Assembly: GCA_033977485.1 (NCBI GenBank)
Contig: CM066988.1
Span: forward strand, 76,109,669 to 76,173,668
DNA: 64,000 bases
Direction: 5' to 3'
From: Hydrangea macrophylla
Lineage: Eukaryota > Streptophyta > Magnoliopsida > Cornales > Hydrangeaceae
Below, piece after piece: positions 1 to 10,952 of this stretch. The position numbers were made by a program, and so were the translations under genes. The notes under the pieces were generated by a model. The model had not been told where the DNA came from. It was given only the letters and a program-made list of their open reading frames with translations, and made no database searches. Within the stretch, counting starts at the first letter, position 1; every line of letters starts with the position of its first letter.

Positions 1-290
1 GAGACAGAACCTAACGAATCACACATAAAGAAATGTATAGAAGTTGTTTCCAAAAAAGAACTTACAACCAACATCTCTATAACCCCGATGGGACTTTGCT
101 TGAAACCTCAGTCACTCTCATGACGCCTACATGTCGTGCTAGCTTTTACAGGGATAATCTACACACGCATAGTTGCATATAGATAAAAATGTGGATTATA
201 TGTGGATTTTATCCATATACTTTGAAGTGTAAAGTGGGCTGGGTTAGCCCAACCTGGCCTATGTTGAAAAATAAACTTGATTTAGCCCAA
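1..290 (+). repeat. Left terminal and subterminal region of TIR family
   Basis: This stretch aligns in direct orientation with 20362-20600 over its whole length: the TIR, then a shared run about ATCTCT.TAACC...ACTTTGCTTGAAACC, then the common TGGGCTGGGTTAGCCCAACCT block. The two copies differ by scattered substitutions and small indels, so they are old family members. Confidence 0.75.
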
Positions 291-351
291 GAGATGCTCT
301 TAGTTTAAGACCAAAATATTTCTATTATTCTATCTATGTAGTAGCCCCAAT

Positions 352-636
352 TGTTATGTCCAAAGTGTCTAGAGGTTTCAATAAATAATCCAGAATAATC
401 TTGAAGTTGGTGATAGTTGTACTTAAGTAAATGAGGTAATTGGATATTGAGAAAATGAAGTAGTTGGATGTTGTAGTAATTATAGTAGTTAGGAGACTAT
501 ATATATGAGTGTCCTCAAGTCATTTATAATAAGGGAAAAATTGAAGATCAATAGTAATACAAAAAAGAAGTTCCTCTCTACTAGTCTTCACTTAATTTTA
601 TTCCAAATACTAAATTTTCTTCTCCCAATTCCAACA
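352..636 (+). repeat. LTR-like segment (copia-type), 285 bp, tentative
   Basis: The segment starts TGTTATGTCC and ends TTCCAACA, so it has TG...CA ends with short inverted TGTT/AACA termini. It is followed directly by a degenerate primer-binding-like sequence, AGTATTAGAGCC, which resembles the TGGTATCAGAGC site of plant copia elements. No partner LTR was found before the right TIR at 20.3 kb, so it may be the 5' part of a truncated or captured element. Confidence 0.45.
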
Positions 637-840
637 AAGTAGTATTAGAGCCAGTTATCCTGGGAGATAAGAATTAGAGTTGGGATAGAGATCCTTGAAA
701 AAGAGAATCACAACTAAGGTGATTCAAGAAGACTCGTGTGAGTGTAAGTGATTTTAGAGGCTTCAACACAATAGAGTAGCGTGGAGTTTTGAAGTGTTCA
801 AGTCACAACAATCTAGGAAGGCACTATATCAAAGTAAAAG

Positions 841-963
841 ATGTATTTTCTTTCAGAGAAATTGATGTTATCCAATTATAAGAAGATGAGGATTGTTCTT
901 ACAGCTCACCTTAAAGGGTGTAATTTGTGGGATGTAGTTGAAGAAGATCGAACTAAGTCATGA
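841..963 (+). pseudogene. Degenerate copia gag-like N-terminus
   Basis: A 40-codon frame starting at ATG 841 ends at TGA 961. It contains a pattern like the start of copia gag proteins (hydrophobic MK..L.A.L....LWDVVEED), the region that normally reads W...M...L....LW..V. It lies ~200 bases after the LTR-like segment, where gag would begin. Stops and frameshifts follow until 1139. The call rests on a short motif only. Confidence 0.4.
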
Positions 964-1138
964 CATGTCTAAGAAAGTTCGTGAAAAGAAAGAAGAAAAG
1001 GCGTTTGTTGTATTGCAGAAGATAATATAGATCTGGAAGCAGATTGGAGAGTCAAATTCTCCAAGTCGTGCTTGGAAAATGGTTGATGTTATCGGCTCTA
1101 ATCGTAGACATGACTTATTACCAACTGAATAATGGGTA

Positions 1139-1365
1139 ATGAATTGTGAAGAAGATGAATTTATAGAGGAAGATTATGAAGTTCTTGAGCCGAATCCCTT
1201 AGATTTTGAAGATGAAAATGTTGTTCATTATTTTGAAGAAATACGAATTGTAGACCAATTTGAAGTTGAAAATGAAGAAGAAAGTGTTGAAGAAAAGGCA
1301 AAGATTGATGAAATTGAGGAATCGAAGGATCTGAGTATGTTGAAAAGATTTTCTTTGGAAGAAGA
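1139..1365 (+). pseudogene. Acidic ORF, part 1 of 3 (split by insertions)
   Basis: A strongly acidic open frame (E/D-rich, for example EEDEFIEEDYE and ENEEESVEE) starts at ATG 1139. It runs up to the 5-bp target site GAAGA at 1361-1365, where the minus-strand copia element begins. Codon phase at the break is preserved: the same GAAGA recurs at 16988-16992, and the frame continues open at 16993. I do not recognise the protein; it may be a divergent gag-like or captured coding sequence of the outer transposon. Confidence 0.55.
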
Positions 1366-1835
1366 TGTAAATTATGTACACACACATGAATATGGGTTGG
1401 GTATAGGACATACCTAGCGGAATAAACCCAACGGATCGATTTAACGACGTTGTTACGAACCCGGCAAGAACCTCATGAATTGTTGCGATTGGACTAACTC
1501 TGTGTACGTTCTTAGGCTTCGAACTGGTTATGAGAATGCCTACTAGAGACACCCCCTGTGTATCCACGTGCTAAGTCCCAAGTTTGTTTTGTGATTGAAG
1601 CTAGAGAGAAACGAACACCAAAGGAGAGAGGGAGAGAGAGAGCCGTAGTTTTTTTAGGAGAGGGTGAGCTTGTGTTATCTTATATCTCTTATGTATATAT
1701 CATATATGTATATACATATCCCCTTATGGCTTAGGGTTTTGCTTGGTTTCCAATACTAATCCTTATAGGATTACTTGGAGGTTAACCAAAGCCCATTGGA
1801 CCCCAGGTCCATGATTATATGTGGGTGACCCAATA
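1366..1835 (-). repeat. 3' LTR remnant of minus-strand copia
   Basis: Positions about 1395-1835 match 16525-16965 closely, including the GTTGTTACGAACCC, ACTAGAGACACCCCC and GGAGAGAGGGAGAGAGAG stretches. The match stops at CCAATA 1830-1835, exactly where the CACTA terminus begins; the uninterrupted copy continues AGCCCACAAATAATTC. About 30 bases at 1366-1394 have no clear counterpart in the other copy. Confidence 0.7.
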
Positions 1836-1849
1836 CACTACAACAAATA

Positions 1850-2330
1850 TGGTTTTTTGTGACGCGCACTTTTTGTGACGCGCAAACGCGTCACAAAAGA
1901 TCATTCTTTTGTGACGCGTATTCAGTATTTGTGACGCACTTATAAATGTCACAAAAAAATTAGGTTGACCAATTATTGGACTTTATTTGTGACGCATTTG
2001 GTGCGTCACAAATAAAATCCCTACTAGTTGTGACGCATATGGTGCGCTAGAAATAAAATCCTTACTAGTTGTGACGCATCTGGTGCGCCACAAATAAAAT
2101 CTCTACAATCTGTGACGCATCTGATGCGTCACAAATAAAATCCCTACAATTTGTGATGCATATTGTGCGCCATAAATAAATCCACAATTAAATCCCATCA
2201 ATTTGTGATGCATATAGTGCGCCACAAATAAAATCCTTACTATTTGTGACGCATCAGATGCGTCACAAATAAACTACTATTTGTGACGCATATTGTGCGC
2301 CACAAATAAAATCAACAATTTAATCCATAG
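1850..2330. repeat. CACTA subterminal repeats (GTGACGCAT family)
   Basis: About nine units of a short motif, TTTGTGACGCAT..GTGCGTCACAAATAAA, occur in both orientations and many form near-palindromes. In CACTA elements such repeats bind the element's own TnpA-type protein; here that role is inferred from position and form. Confidence 0.75.
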
Positions 2331-2333
2331 TAT

Positions 2334-3222
2334 TTAAAGAAAGTTGCAGGAAGAAACGGAACGGAAATCGGACTCCCGGTTAGCAAGATATACTGCAAAA
2401 CAACTTTTTCACCTTGTAGAGTAAGTTTTGGGGTTTAGGGGTCAAAATGCAAACCGTCAATCCGGTAACAACGAAACTTAAATCGCACCTCCCACACATA
2501 TAAAGAAAGTTGCAGGAAGAAACGGAACGGGAATCGAATTCACGGTTATCAAGATACACTACAAAATAACTATTTCACCTCGTCTACTATGAAAAACTAA
2601 GTTTTTGGGGTTTGGGGGGTCAAAATGCAAACCGTCGATCCGATAACCACGAAACTTAACTAGCACCTCTCACACGTCTAAAGAAAGCTGCAGAAAGAAA
2701 CAGAACGCGAATCAGACTTCCGGTTATCAAGATACACTAATAAACAACTTTTTTTACCTTTTAGACTAAGATTTTGGGGTTTGGGGGGTCAAAATGCAAA
2801 CTGTGGATCCGGTAACCACGAAACATAACTCGTACCTCCCGCACGTCTAAAGAAAGTTGTAGGAAGAAACGGAACCAGAATCGAACTTCCGGTTATCAAG
2901 ATACACTACAAAACAATTTTTTCACCTCATAGACTATGAAAAACTAAGTTTTTGGGGTTTGGGGGGTCAAAATGCAAGCCGTCGATCCGGTAATCACGAA
3001 ACTTAACTCGCACTTCCCACACATCTAAAGAAAGTTACAGGAAGAAACGGAACGGGAATCGAATTCACGGTTATCAAGATACACTACAAAATAACTTTTT
3101 CACCTCATAAACTATAAAAAACTAAGTTTTTGGGGTTTGGGGGTCAAATTGAAAACCGTTGATCCGGTAACCACAAAAATTAACACGCACCTCCCACATG
3201 TCTAAAGAAAGTTGCAGAAAGT
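2334..3222 (+). repeat. Tandem array, five ~167-178-bp units plus a partial
   Basis: Units begin TAAAGAAAGTTGCAGGAAG at about 2334, 2501, 2679, 2848, 3026 and 3203; the last is cut after ~20 bases. Each carries TTTTTGGGGTTTGGGGGTCAAA and ends in ACTCGCACCTCCCACAC. The array sits just inside the subterminal repeats of the CACTA end. Units differ by substitutions and ~10-base indels. Confidence 0.85.
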
Positions 3223-3430
3223 AGAATTCATAGGCAAACGAGGTGGGTGACCGAAATTTGCCCCTAGTTTGGACAATGGTTTATTGGAGGTTTTGGGCAA
3301 ACGAGGTAGGTGACCGAAGTTTGCCCATTGTATGAAGGGTAGATAGTAAAATTCAGGCAAACGAGGCGGGTAGCCGAAGTTTTCCCCTAGTGTGGAAGGT
3401 GATTTTCTGGCTTAAGGCAAGGACCGTGAC
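3223..3430. repeat. Short tandem repeats in gypsy 3' region
   Basis: Three units of GGCAAACGAGG.GGGTGACCGAA.TTTGCCC spaced ~60-70 bases. A related motif pair, TTTTGCCTAGGC...ACCTAGCGAGC, recurs at about 3465, 3535 and 4385. It lies where Tat/Ogre elements often carry repeats between pol and the 3' LTR. Confidence 0.6.
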
Positions 3431-3600
3431 TTTAATCTCTCAAATGCTCATAACTTTTGCCTAGGCACCAGTGAGGTGACCTAGCGAGCTCTTTTATCTC
3501 TTTTGTTATTGCTCACCTTGGATTTAGCTCTAATTTTTGCCTAGGCGTCCTTTCGAATTTTTGACCTAGCGAGCCATCCTTCTTTTCTTTTTGAAAGTTT

Positions 3601-3965
3601 GCCTACGTACCCCCGAGCGGGGATCAGGTCCAATGTAGTTCGGGCCAAAGTTTTGAAAGAAAAGGGGGGTGATTATGATGGTGTCGACTGAACCGATGCG
3701 ATTGCCTATGTATCCTCGAGTGGGAATCAGGTCAAGCGTAGTTCAAGGCAAGGTCTTAAAAGAAATTGGTTTGATTATGATGGTGTCGACCGAACCGATG
3801 CGGTTCCCTACGTATCCCCGAGTGGGAATCAGGTCGAGCGTAGTTCAAGGCAAGGTCTTTGAAATAAAAGAGGGTTGATTATGATGGTGTCGACTGAACC
3901 GATGCGGTTGCCTACGTATCCCCGAGTGGCAATCAGGTTGAGCGTAGTTCAAGGCAAGGTCTTTT
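3601..3965. repeat. ~103-bp tandem repeat with TACGTATCCCCGAGTGG motif
   Basis: Full units start GATTATGATGGTGTCGAC at 3671, 3773 and 3877, preceded by a partial unit from 3601. Each contains CCTACGTATCCCCGAGTGGGA followed by ATCAGGTC.AGCGTAGTTC. Short open frames across it (3669-4090) come from the repeats and are not a gene. Confidence 0.85.
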
Positions 3966-5055
3966 TGGAAAGGTTGAGGTATGAGGGTTTTTCAAACCAA
4001 TCGCCAAATAAGTTCAAACTTGAGCTACTTGTGGTAGCTTTGAATAAGAGGATTCAATTTCGATCTCCCTTTCTTTTCTTTTTACTTTAAGGATTGATCC
4101 TTTTCACTTTCGCCTAGCCAGTCAATTTTGTTTTTCATGTAGTTGATTCTTGCAAGATCTTTCAATCGCAATCTTAGAATTCCAAAATGTGTATGTCAGA
4201 TCTCGGAATTTATTTGCGGTTGTTTCGTGCCTTTGGAAATGTGATCTAGGCACATTTTTATGATGTACCTTGAACCATACGATTCTCTCATTTGTTCATC
4301 AAGAATTTCTTTCTTTCATTTTCTCCATCATTTTGACTGGCTAAGGTCAAATCTTGGAAATCAATACCTTTTCAGCTCTAACTTTTGCCTAGGTGCCCTT
4401 TTCGGGTTTTCAACCTAGCGAGCATTTTTTTTAAGGGGGAAGAAACTCATTGAAATGTTTGGCTACCAACAATGATTAAGTCTGCATTTGACAGGTTTGT
4501 ATGGCTCTTGATTGGACTGGGATCAAGGCTTTAAAATGGTGGAAAAGGGTGTTGGGCAAGCCCCAAATCAGTTCCAAGTATGTCTTTTCGAGATTTGAAC
4601 AAAAGCATCTTTGAATTCTTAAAGTGAGACTATTCAATTCTCGGCTCTTCATCGGTGCCAGCGTGAAATCGACTTTGACCTTTTCAGGGTTCTTTTTTTT
4701 TGTTTGATGCAAAAATTTATTAGCAGAGTAATATCCATGGTAATTTGAAAAGTGACATTTTCAGTTCAGCGATTCATGCACTTATGATTACACACATCAG
4801 ATTAGGCAAAATGAGACTTCATTCCATCACAAGAGGATGATTACATCACTCGATACAAACTCACAACAACTCGATGACAGACAGGCTCGACCACAAGATC
4901 AAAAAATATAGACTCGACTTGGTCTCAAATGGAGTCTCTTTGTGACCCATTTATTATTCTTATTCTATTTTTTTAGCAGAAGTTCCAAACACCATCACTT
5001 TACTGCATAGCTTCAACACTCATTGGCATCATCAAAGGGATCACTCGAGCGGTTG
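3966..5055. other. Noncoding remainder of gypsy interior (pol missing)
   Basis: Between the tandem repeat and the gag end I see no RT, integrase or protease motif on either strand. This is where several kilobases of pol should be, so an internal deletion is inferred. Confidence 0.5.
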
Positions 5056-6259
5056 ATCTAACCCAAGATAGTGGATAAGATTAAGATGGGATACATCCTC
5101 TATGAGGTTCTGAATGTCATGACGGAGGCGGATGCATTGATCGGTGGCATGGCCTAGATTTTGGTGGTAAGCACATCATAGGCTTATGTTGTAGTGGAAG
5201 GGTATGGGATCCGGTAGCGACTTGTGAGGAAGGAGCTGTAGGTGGCCCTTTCTGAGTAGGTAGTCCAGGCTGTGGAAAGGGGAACATCAAGTATGAAGAA
5301 TTCGCGAGGGCCTTTTGGGCGGTTTGGCAGAATAGACTGGTATGGACAGAGAGGGTAGTCCATTGGTTGGTTACTAAGCGCACTGACTTCTGAGGTGGCC
5401 AGGGGATAGTTGGGTCTCTTGGACTGGTGATGGGGTTCATCATTCTTGAACTTCCTTTCTCTGATGGCATCCTCTATTCTGGTGCCTATTTCAAACAGTT
5501 CTTCAAATGTCGAGATAGACTGGTAGAATAGTTTGTTGTGGTACACTGGTTGCATGTTCTTGACCAGCATACGTACTTGCTCTTTCTCAACAGGTCTGTG
5601 GATCATTTGGGCTACTTTATTCCTCCATCTGCTCAAGAACACAGCGAATGACTCATGATGTTTTGCCTGGTCGTCTCTAGGTCCCGGATGGTGACATCAA
5701 ACTCTTGGTTGTAAGAGTAGTGATCAATAAAAGTTCTAGCAACATCTTCCCAGACTCGGGTCTTGGAGGCTTCAAGAGTCAGGAACCAGGATAGTGCGAC
5801 ATTCTTGAGGGTTTGAGGGAACATCATAACTATGTGCTCATGAGTGCATCCCATAGGTTGGAAAATATTCATGTAGAACTTGATGTGACTTTTTGGGTTC
5901 CCGGTCCCATCGAAGGGATCAATCTCTGGCATTTTGAAGTTCTCGGGCAATTTCACTTTGACGGGTTCGAACAGGCCTTCTAGATCTAGCATGTAGTCGT
6001 TAACCCCCTTGCTCTTTCTTAGTACACTTTCCAGCTTGTCTACTTTATCCATCTTTTCTTGAAGCTTTTTCTCATATACAGGTGGCGGGACCCCATGAAA
6101 CCATTCTTCCTCCCCGTTATTCTTATGTACAAAGACGGGAGGTGGTACAAACCCGGGAGGTGGAGGTGGCATGAACCCTACTGGTGGTGGTGGGAACCCA
6201 TGTGGGTACTGTGGCTGCTGCTGTTTCAGTTCTTCCATAAAACTCAAAACTTGGGCCAT
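5056..6259 (-). pseudogene. Gypsy (Tat/Ogre-like) gag, frameshifted
   Basis: Read from 6259 down, the first part begins MAQVLSFMEELKQQQ, has a Pro-rich segment (PPPPPGFVPPPVF), then the gag core LPENFKMPEIDPFDGTGNP with KSHIKFY. A frameshift near 5640 moves to the continuing frame FLSRWRNKVAQMIHRPVEKE, YYNKL-type and STFEELFEIGTRIEDAIRE motifs. Another shift near 5190 leads to GHATDQCIRLRHDIQNLIED, ending at ~5056. The order matches plant gypsy gag: matrix-like, capsid, C-terminal His/Cys remnant. At least two frameshifts make it inactive. Confidence 0.8.
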
Positions 6260-6699
6260 GCGATCAGATTACTGGCTTATGGTTGCTCCCAACTCAGTGA
6301 CCTTGTTTTCTAATTCTTCCTGATTCATGTTGGAATGACTTAGCGGGCTAATTTTGACCAAATGACTGTTCGAACTTCTGACTCAGGATAAGGATCCCAG
6401 TTGCTAACTTCGGGAATCTATACTAACCTACAGATTCGAGAGGAGGGGTGTATCAGATTCTGATAGTGACGACTTTAGATAGACAATGACAGTGATGTTA
6501 ACAGACGTGGACTAACTTGTGTAAGACGAACTGAGATAGTGCGTGCAGACCGATAGGAATGGTGCATGCATGTGAGACAAGCACGCGGATGTAAGCCCTA
6601 ATCTATATGATGCTCCTATTTCTAACAGATAGCAGTTAAACAAGTAAGGTCCTAGCCATATAGAGTGTGCTAACCTTACTTTCCAGTATAATCAACAAG

Positions 6700-7125
6700 G
6701 GATAACAACAATTTTTGGGATATTTCGGGAAGTTTGGACAGAGTTTCTGGGAAAAACAGGGATTTGGAAGATTCGGAGGAATTTCCAGAGGTTATGGGAG
6801 TTTCTATGAGAAATAGGGATTTCTGGTTGAATTGGACTGAACTTCTGGGAGAAACTAGTATTTTGGGTATTTCTGAGAAATATGGATAAAGTTTCTAGGA
6901 GAAACAAGTATATCTGGGCATTTCTAGGTGATTTGGGCGAAGATGTTGGGATTTTTGGAGAATCTGGGAGATTTGGGTAGAGCTTCTGGGAAAACAGCTA
7001 CTTTGGGTATTTCTGGAAAATTCAGACAGAGTTTCTGGGAAAAACTGGTATATTTGGGAAAATCGGACAGAGTTTCTGGGAGAAATTGTTATATCTGGGA
7101 AATTTGGGAGATTTGGATGACGGTG
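6700..7125. repeat. Degenerate ~50-bp minisatellite in gypsy leader
   Basis: Roughly eight diverged units of GGACAGAGTTTCTGGGAGAAAC..GTAT.TTGGG lie between the primer site and gag of the minus-strand gypsy element. Confidence 0.65.
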
Positions 7126-7716
7126 ATCATACTGTCTACCAAGTTTTCATACTCCTATGTCTTTTGACCAACAAACAAGGTTTGCGGTGTATATCTTTGT
7201 GAACGTGGAGCAGACATCCTTGTCATGGTGCCTAGGCAGGTCAACTCAATGTGATCACATGTGAGTGATTGCCTTGGGAATCATAAGAAAGAGGTTATGT
7301 TCTATGCCATATAAGCATCTACACTGCGCAGGTAATCCCACCAGGGCATACAGCAGTTATATCATATTGTCCTATCTAAAAAGATAAATCAACAGCCCTA
7401 TGAAAGGTTCTATAGGAATCTATATGCAAAGGTTGGGTTTAGTCAATGAGGGTCCGTTGACGAGAGTTCCAATATGCCGTCAGAGAGACAGTACATAAGT
7501 GTTTACTCTTTTTGATATACCTTGGAAGGTACAGCATCAACGGTGACTTGTGCCCTGGCACAGCAAGACCTGAACAATGTCAGCGCCGCGTTTTAGACAC
7601 AGTCGAAGGGGAAAAATGCAAAGTGCAATGCGGTGAATCAGACACAGTAAAAAGATGATTTTAAGGATGCTTCTTGTGAGTCAAACCTCTGTATTATTTT
7701 GTTTTAAAATAAAAAA
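7126..7716. other. Gypsy leader, no feature seen
   Basis: The rest of the untranslated leader between the minisatellite and the primer-binding site. No coding motif was seen on either strand. Confidence 0.4.
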
Positions 7717-7738
7717 ATCCCCAGCAGAGTCGCCAAAT
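7717..7738 (-). other. Gypsy primer-binding site
   Basis: On the minus strand the LTR ends ...GTGTCCACA and is followed by ATTTGGCGACTCTGCTGGGG. This is the tRNA primer site style known from Tat/Ogre-lineage elements (tRNA-Arg in Ogre). Confidence 0.75.
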
Positions 7739-10700
7739 TGTGGACACGCGGCATTCCACCACTTGTTTGTTTGAGATTGTTTTGAAAAGGGAAAATGGTT
7801 ATGTTGAAAAATGGTACAGAGTCGCCACTTGGTCTTCAAGGAACCAAGAAACCTAATTTTGACTCACCCAAATGGATAAAGGGCACCGGCCCTTCATAAC
7901 CAAAGAACTTGGCTCGGGGTTTTGGTACGAGAGAGGAAGGAGCCTTTGTCGCGACTAAAACACCCTCAACTCGCCCCGTCTTTCGACGGGCCTCAATTAG
8001 CATCCAAATAATCATCTTATACTATGTATGGTTCAACAATTAATACTATGATAGTATATTAAATCACATAAGAAAATTTGAAATAGAAGATTTAAAGATA
8101 AGATATCATTCATAATATCTAAGCCAAGTATCACACAATTTAAAGTGAAAGATCACACAAAACAAACCTAGGAAAAATCGTCTAATCACATATCAAGTAA
8201 TAAAGCTTTCTAATCTGAAGGGGGACATGAATTGTTATTGAAACAAATAAACAAAGAAATCAAAATATGCTTAGCAAGCTAGAATGATGCATGCTAATCT
8301 TTGAGAAAAGAAGATCTCTCAATCCTCGGGACGGATGAAAAAGGATGATTAGATCGAGGGGAAGCATGAACGTGTGATCATGATCATTCCTGTTAGATTA
8401 GGAGTTAAAAAAACCCCAAATCTTGCATGAATGCAATGTATGTATCTAGAATGTGCCAAGGTTGTAGTGTGTTTTGTGTTCATAGATTCCTAGAATGACT
8501 TAAAAGTCTAGAATGTGTATGAATGAATGAAGGAGGTCATCATGGGATATGTACAAATGTAGTATGAACTACTTCCTAAGACATGAGCTAATTTGGAGTG
8601 CATGTAAGCATCAAATCAAAGGATGGAAGTAAAAGTATGCTTGCTATGAATAGTGGACAGAACAGTAACATGATCTTGTGAAAATGGAAAAGAGGGGTTA
8701 GGAATATTTTCAATGAATGATTTTTTATTGAGATCTTCCTTATTGTGTCTAAAACACGACCCAAAAAGCCAATATTTTATAACTATTATAGATTGAGAGA
8801 AATCATATTAACAATGGAGGTTACTCAGAAATAGAGTTCGTACTGTCGACTGAAATGTCAAAATATCTTAGAAAATGAAAACAAAATATGTAGAGGCCCA
8901 TATTATACATACAGTTCCCTAAGACACTGATGTTAAAAGAAAAAATACGTTAGGACCACCCCCTTTAAATAAGTTTTCTGTAAAACAAGTTGAAAGTAGA
9001 CCAAGTTGCTGTGACAGCAAAAACAAAATATTTGGAGAGAATGTTTGGGTCCAAATGGACCATTTTCAAGTATTTCCAAGTCAAACCAAAAGTTATGTGC
9101 GTTCTCTAATGAGTTAGGAAGATTTTCCAAGTGGTCTTGCATCCATACATTGAGTATTGAGTTCGATAGAAATCTTTGAACTCAGATCACTCACTATTTT
9201 GACTCACTGTTTTGAAGATTTTGGGAAAAAAACTTGAATTTTTCTTCTTGCAATGAGAGGGATTGAGAGGGGTTTTGAAATTGAGGTTTTGAAAGTATAT
9301 TTTCAACATCAAATAGAGATTATAACCTCTTGGAATATCAACATCAAACTCATCATCAAGAACCCCAAATATTATTGGAGAGATTCATTTTTATTTTGAA
9401 CATTACTTCAAGGATACCTTGGAGGTATCGAAGTTATAATCATCATCTATCAAACATGTTTTTGAGGTCAAGAGCTACTATCCATAAGGATTCACTCACC
9501 TCAAACTTCATGTCATCATTTAGAGGATGATGAACTAGTAAGTAAATAAAAATGTCAAAAAAGAAATGAGGTTAGGAACAGATGAACATAATATGAACAA
9601 GCAAGTAAATAACAGTCAATAGATGATAATTAATGTGATATTGGACTTGTAGCTTGGTGTTTCACTCATAGATGTTGACATTTGGACATGGAAGTAGCTT
9701 CCCAACTAAAAAATGCTTAGAGAAATGGTGGTTGGGTGTATTGATGATGAAATATATAGAAGAATAGTGGAGGAAAACAAGATTGAAACTCACTTTTTAT
9801 AGAAAAATAGTAGGAGGATGCTCCTTTCTCACTTCTAAATCTATCTCTATCTTTCTTTCTCTCTACAACTTTATCAAGCTTTTCACTTGGCCCCCCCAAC
9901 ATGAAGAGCAATGGGGGGTTTATATAGGCTAATTTGGGATGGTTTTGGGGTTTTAGAAGTACTCACATTGGTCCCAAACAACTGAAAACATAGAGCTAGG
10001 TCGTTTTGATTTCTAATTAATCAAAATGGACCCCCAAAAGAAATTGCAAAAATGGACTGTTCTGGAGGAGAGTGCCGCCGCGGTAGTGGCCCAGTGCCAC
10101 CGCGGCACTGCTCCTCAGATGCCAAAAATTTACGTTTAGGCCCCTAGAGGTTCCGGTATTCGCGAAAATGCCCTATTTCGTCCGAAATTCACAGAAAATG
10201 TATACGAACTCCAAATTGAGGTTGTGATATACCGTTCGAAAGGTAATGGAGTCTACTTTACATAAAAAATAGTTTGGAGATAGGTTACTTTGAAAAGTTT
10301 TGCGATATTTGTGATAAAAGTCGATTTAATTGTCTTTTCCACCTTCGGAAATTCATAATAGATTCATTTGAAATCCAAAAATTATGTGCGATATACCGTC
10401 GGAAAGCTATTGACCTCTAGTATCTATGAAAAATATTTGAAAATTGTTACAGTGCTCCAGTTTCAAAGTCAAATTTTGGTTAAACTGGTCAAACCTGGGA
10501 TTCCAGGAAAGTTTTGGAAACCTCTAGGAGCTCCCAGGAGCTGACGTTTTGGTGTGATCTTCTTTTAAAACTCATTTAAGACTTTCCACATGATCTAGAA
10601 TGATCTTGGCGAATTTGGACGATTTCGGTCAACCTTGGTCAAACCTGGTCAAACCGGTCAACGGAGACTTTCCGTGAACTTCCGGGACTTCCGGGGGTCT

Positions 10701-10952
10701 CTGGGAGCTGACGATTTCTTCTGATTTTACTTAAAAACTCATTTTTTTACTTTTCTTACGACATAGCATGTTTCCAGAACTTTTGGACCAAATCTGGGAG
10801 TTTTTGGGCTTTCATGGGCATTTTGGTCATTTTGAGCATTTTGAGAAATTGAACTAACTTCCAGGAGTCCTTTTGAGTCTTTTTTCGATCATTGTGAACC
10901 ACCAAGCTATGGGTCTCCTAAATCTGATAGCCGACAAAATGGGGTGTCTATA
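7739..10952 (-). repeat. 3.2-kb 5' LTR of the gypsy element
   Basis: On the minus strand the LTR starts TATAGACACCCCATTTTG, probably a mutated TGTAGACACCCC, inside copia RT sequence. It ends GTGTCCACA next to the primer site. A minus-strand TATA-like CTATATAAACC near 9925 is a candidate promoter. A GC-rich direct/inverted repeat (AGTGCCGCCGCGG...CCGCGGCACT) sits at 10071-10110. Short open frames inside are not credible genes. Confidence 0.75.

Larger units (their letters stand above)
1836..3222 (+). mobile_element. CACTA transposon, left end only
   Basis: The TIR starts CACTACAACAAATATGG at 1836, inserted after ATA in the copia LTR. The other LTR copy (near 16965) shows the empty site, confirming the junction. 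The first 500 bases are typical CACTA subterminal repeats and the rest is a tandem array. The right end, with its ...TAGTG terminus, is absent: the sequence changes at about 3222 into gypsy DNA. No transposase is visible. Confidence 0.8.
3223..10952 (-). mobile_element. Tat/Ogre-like Ty3/gypsy retrotransposon, pol-deleted and 3'-truncated
   Basis: On the minus strand: a 3.2-kb LTR (10952-7739), a primer site reading TGGCGACTCTGCTGGGGA (typical of the plant Tat/Ogre group), a leader with short repeats, gag (6259 to ~5056), then tandem repeats, with no protease, RT, RNase H or integrase. The 3' LTR is also missing. The left junction at ~3222 joins directly to the CACTA array, suggesting one deletion removed the gypsy 3' end, part of the copia element and the CACTA right half. 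Confidence 0.7.

Noticed and set aside
1199..1567. Minus-strand open frame of 122 codons
   Set aside because: It overlaps the acidic plus-strand frame and the copia LTR, spans an insertion junction and has no domain; a similar frame recurs at 16454-16696 because the LTR is repeated.
3669..4090. Two adjacent plus-strand ORFs starting MIMMVSTEPMRL
   Set aside because: They are the translation of the ~103-bp tandem repeat, so repetition, not coding selection, keeps them open.
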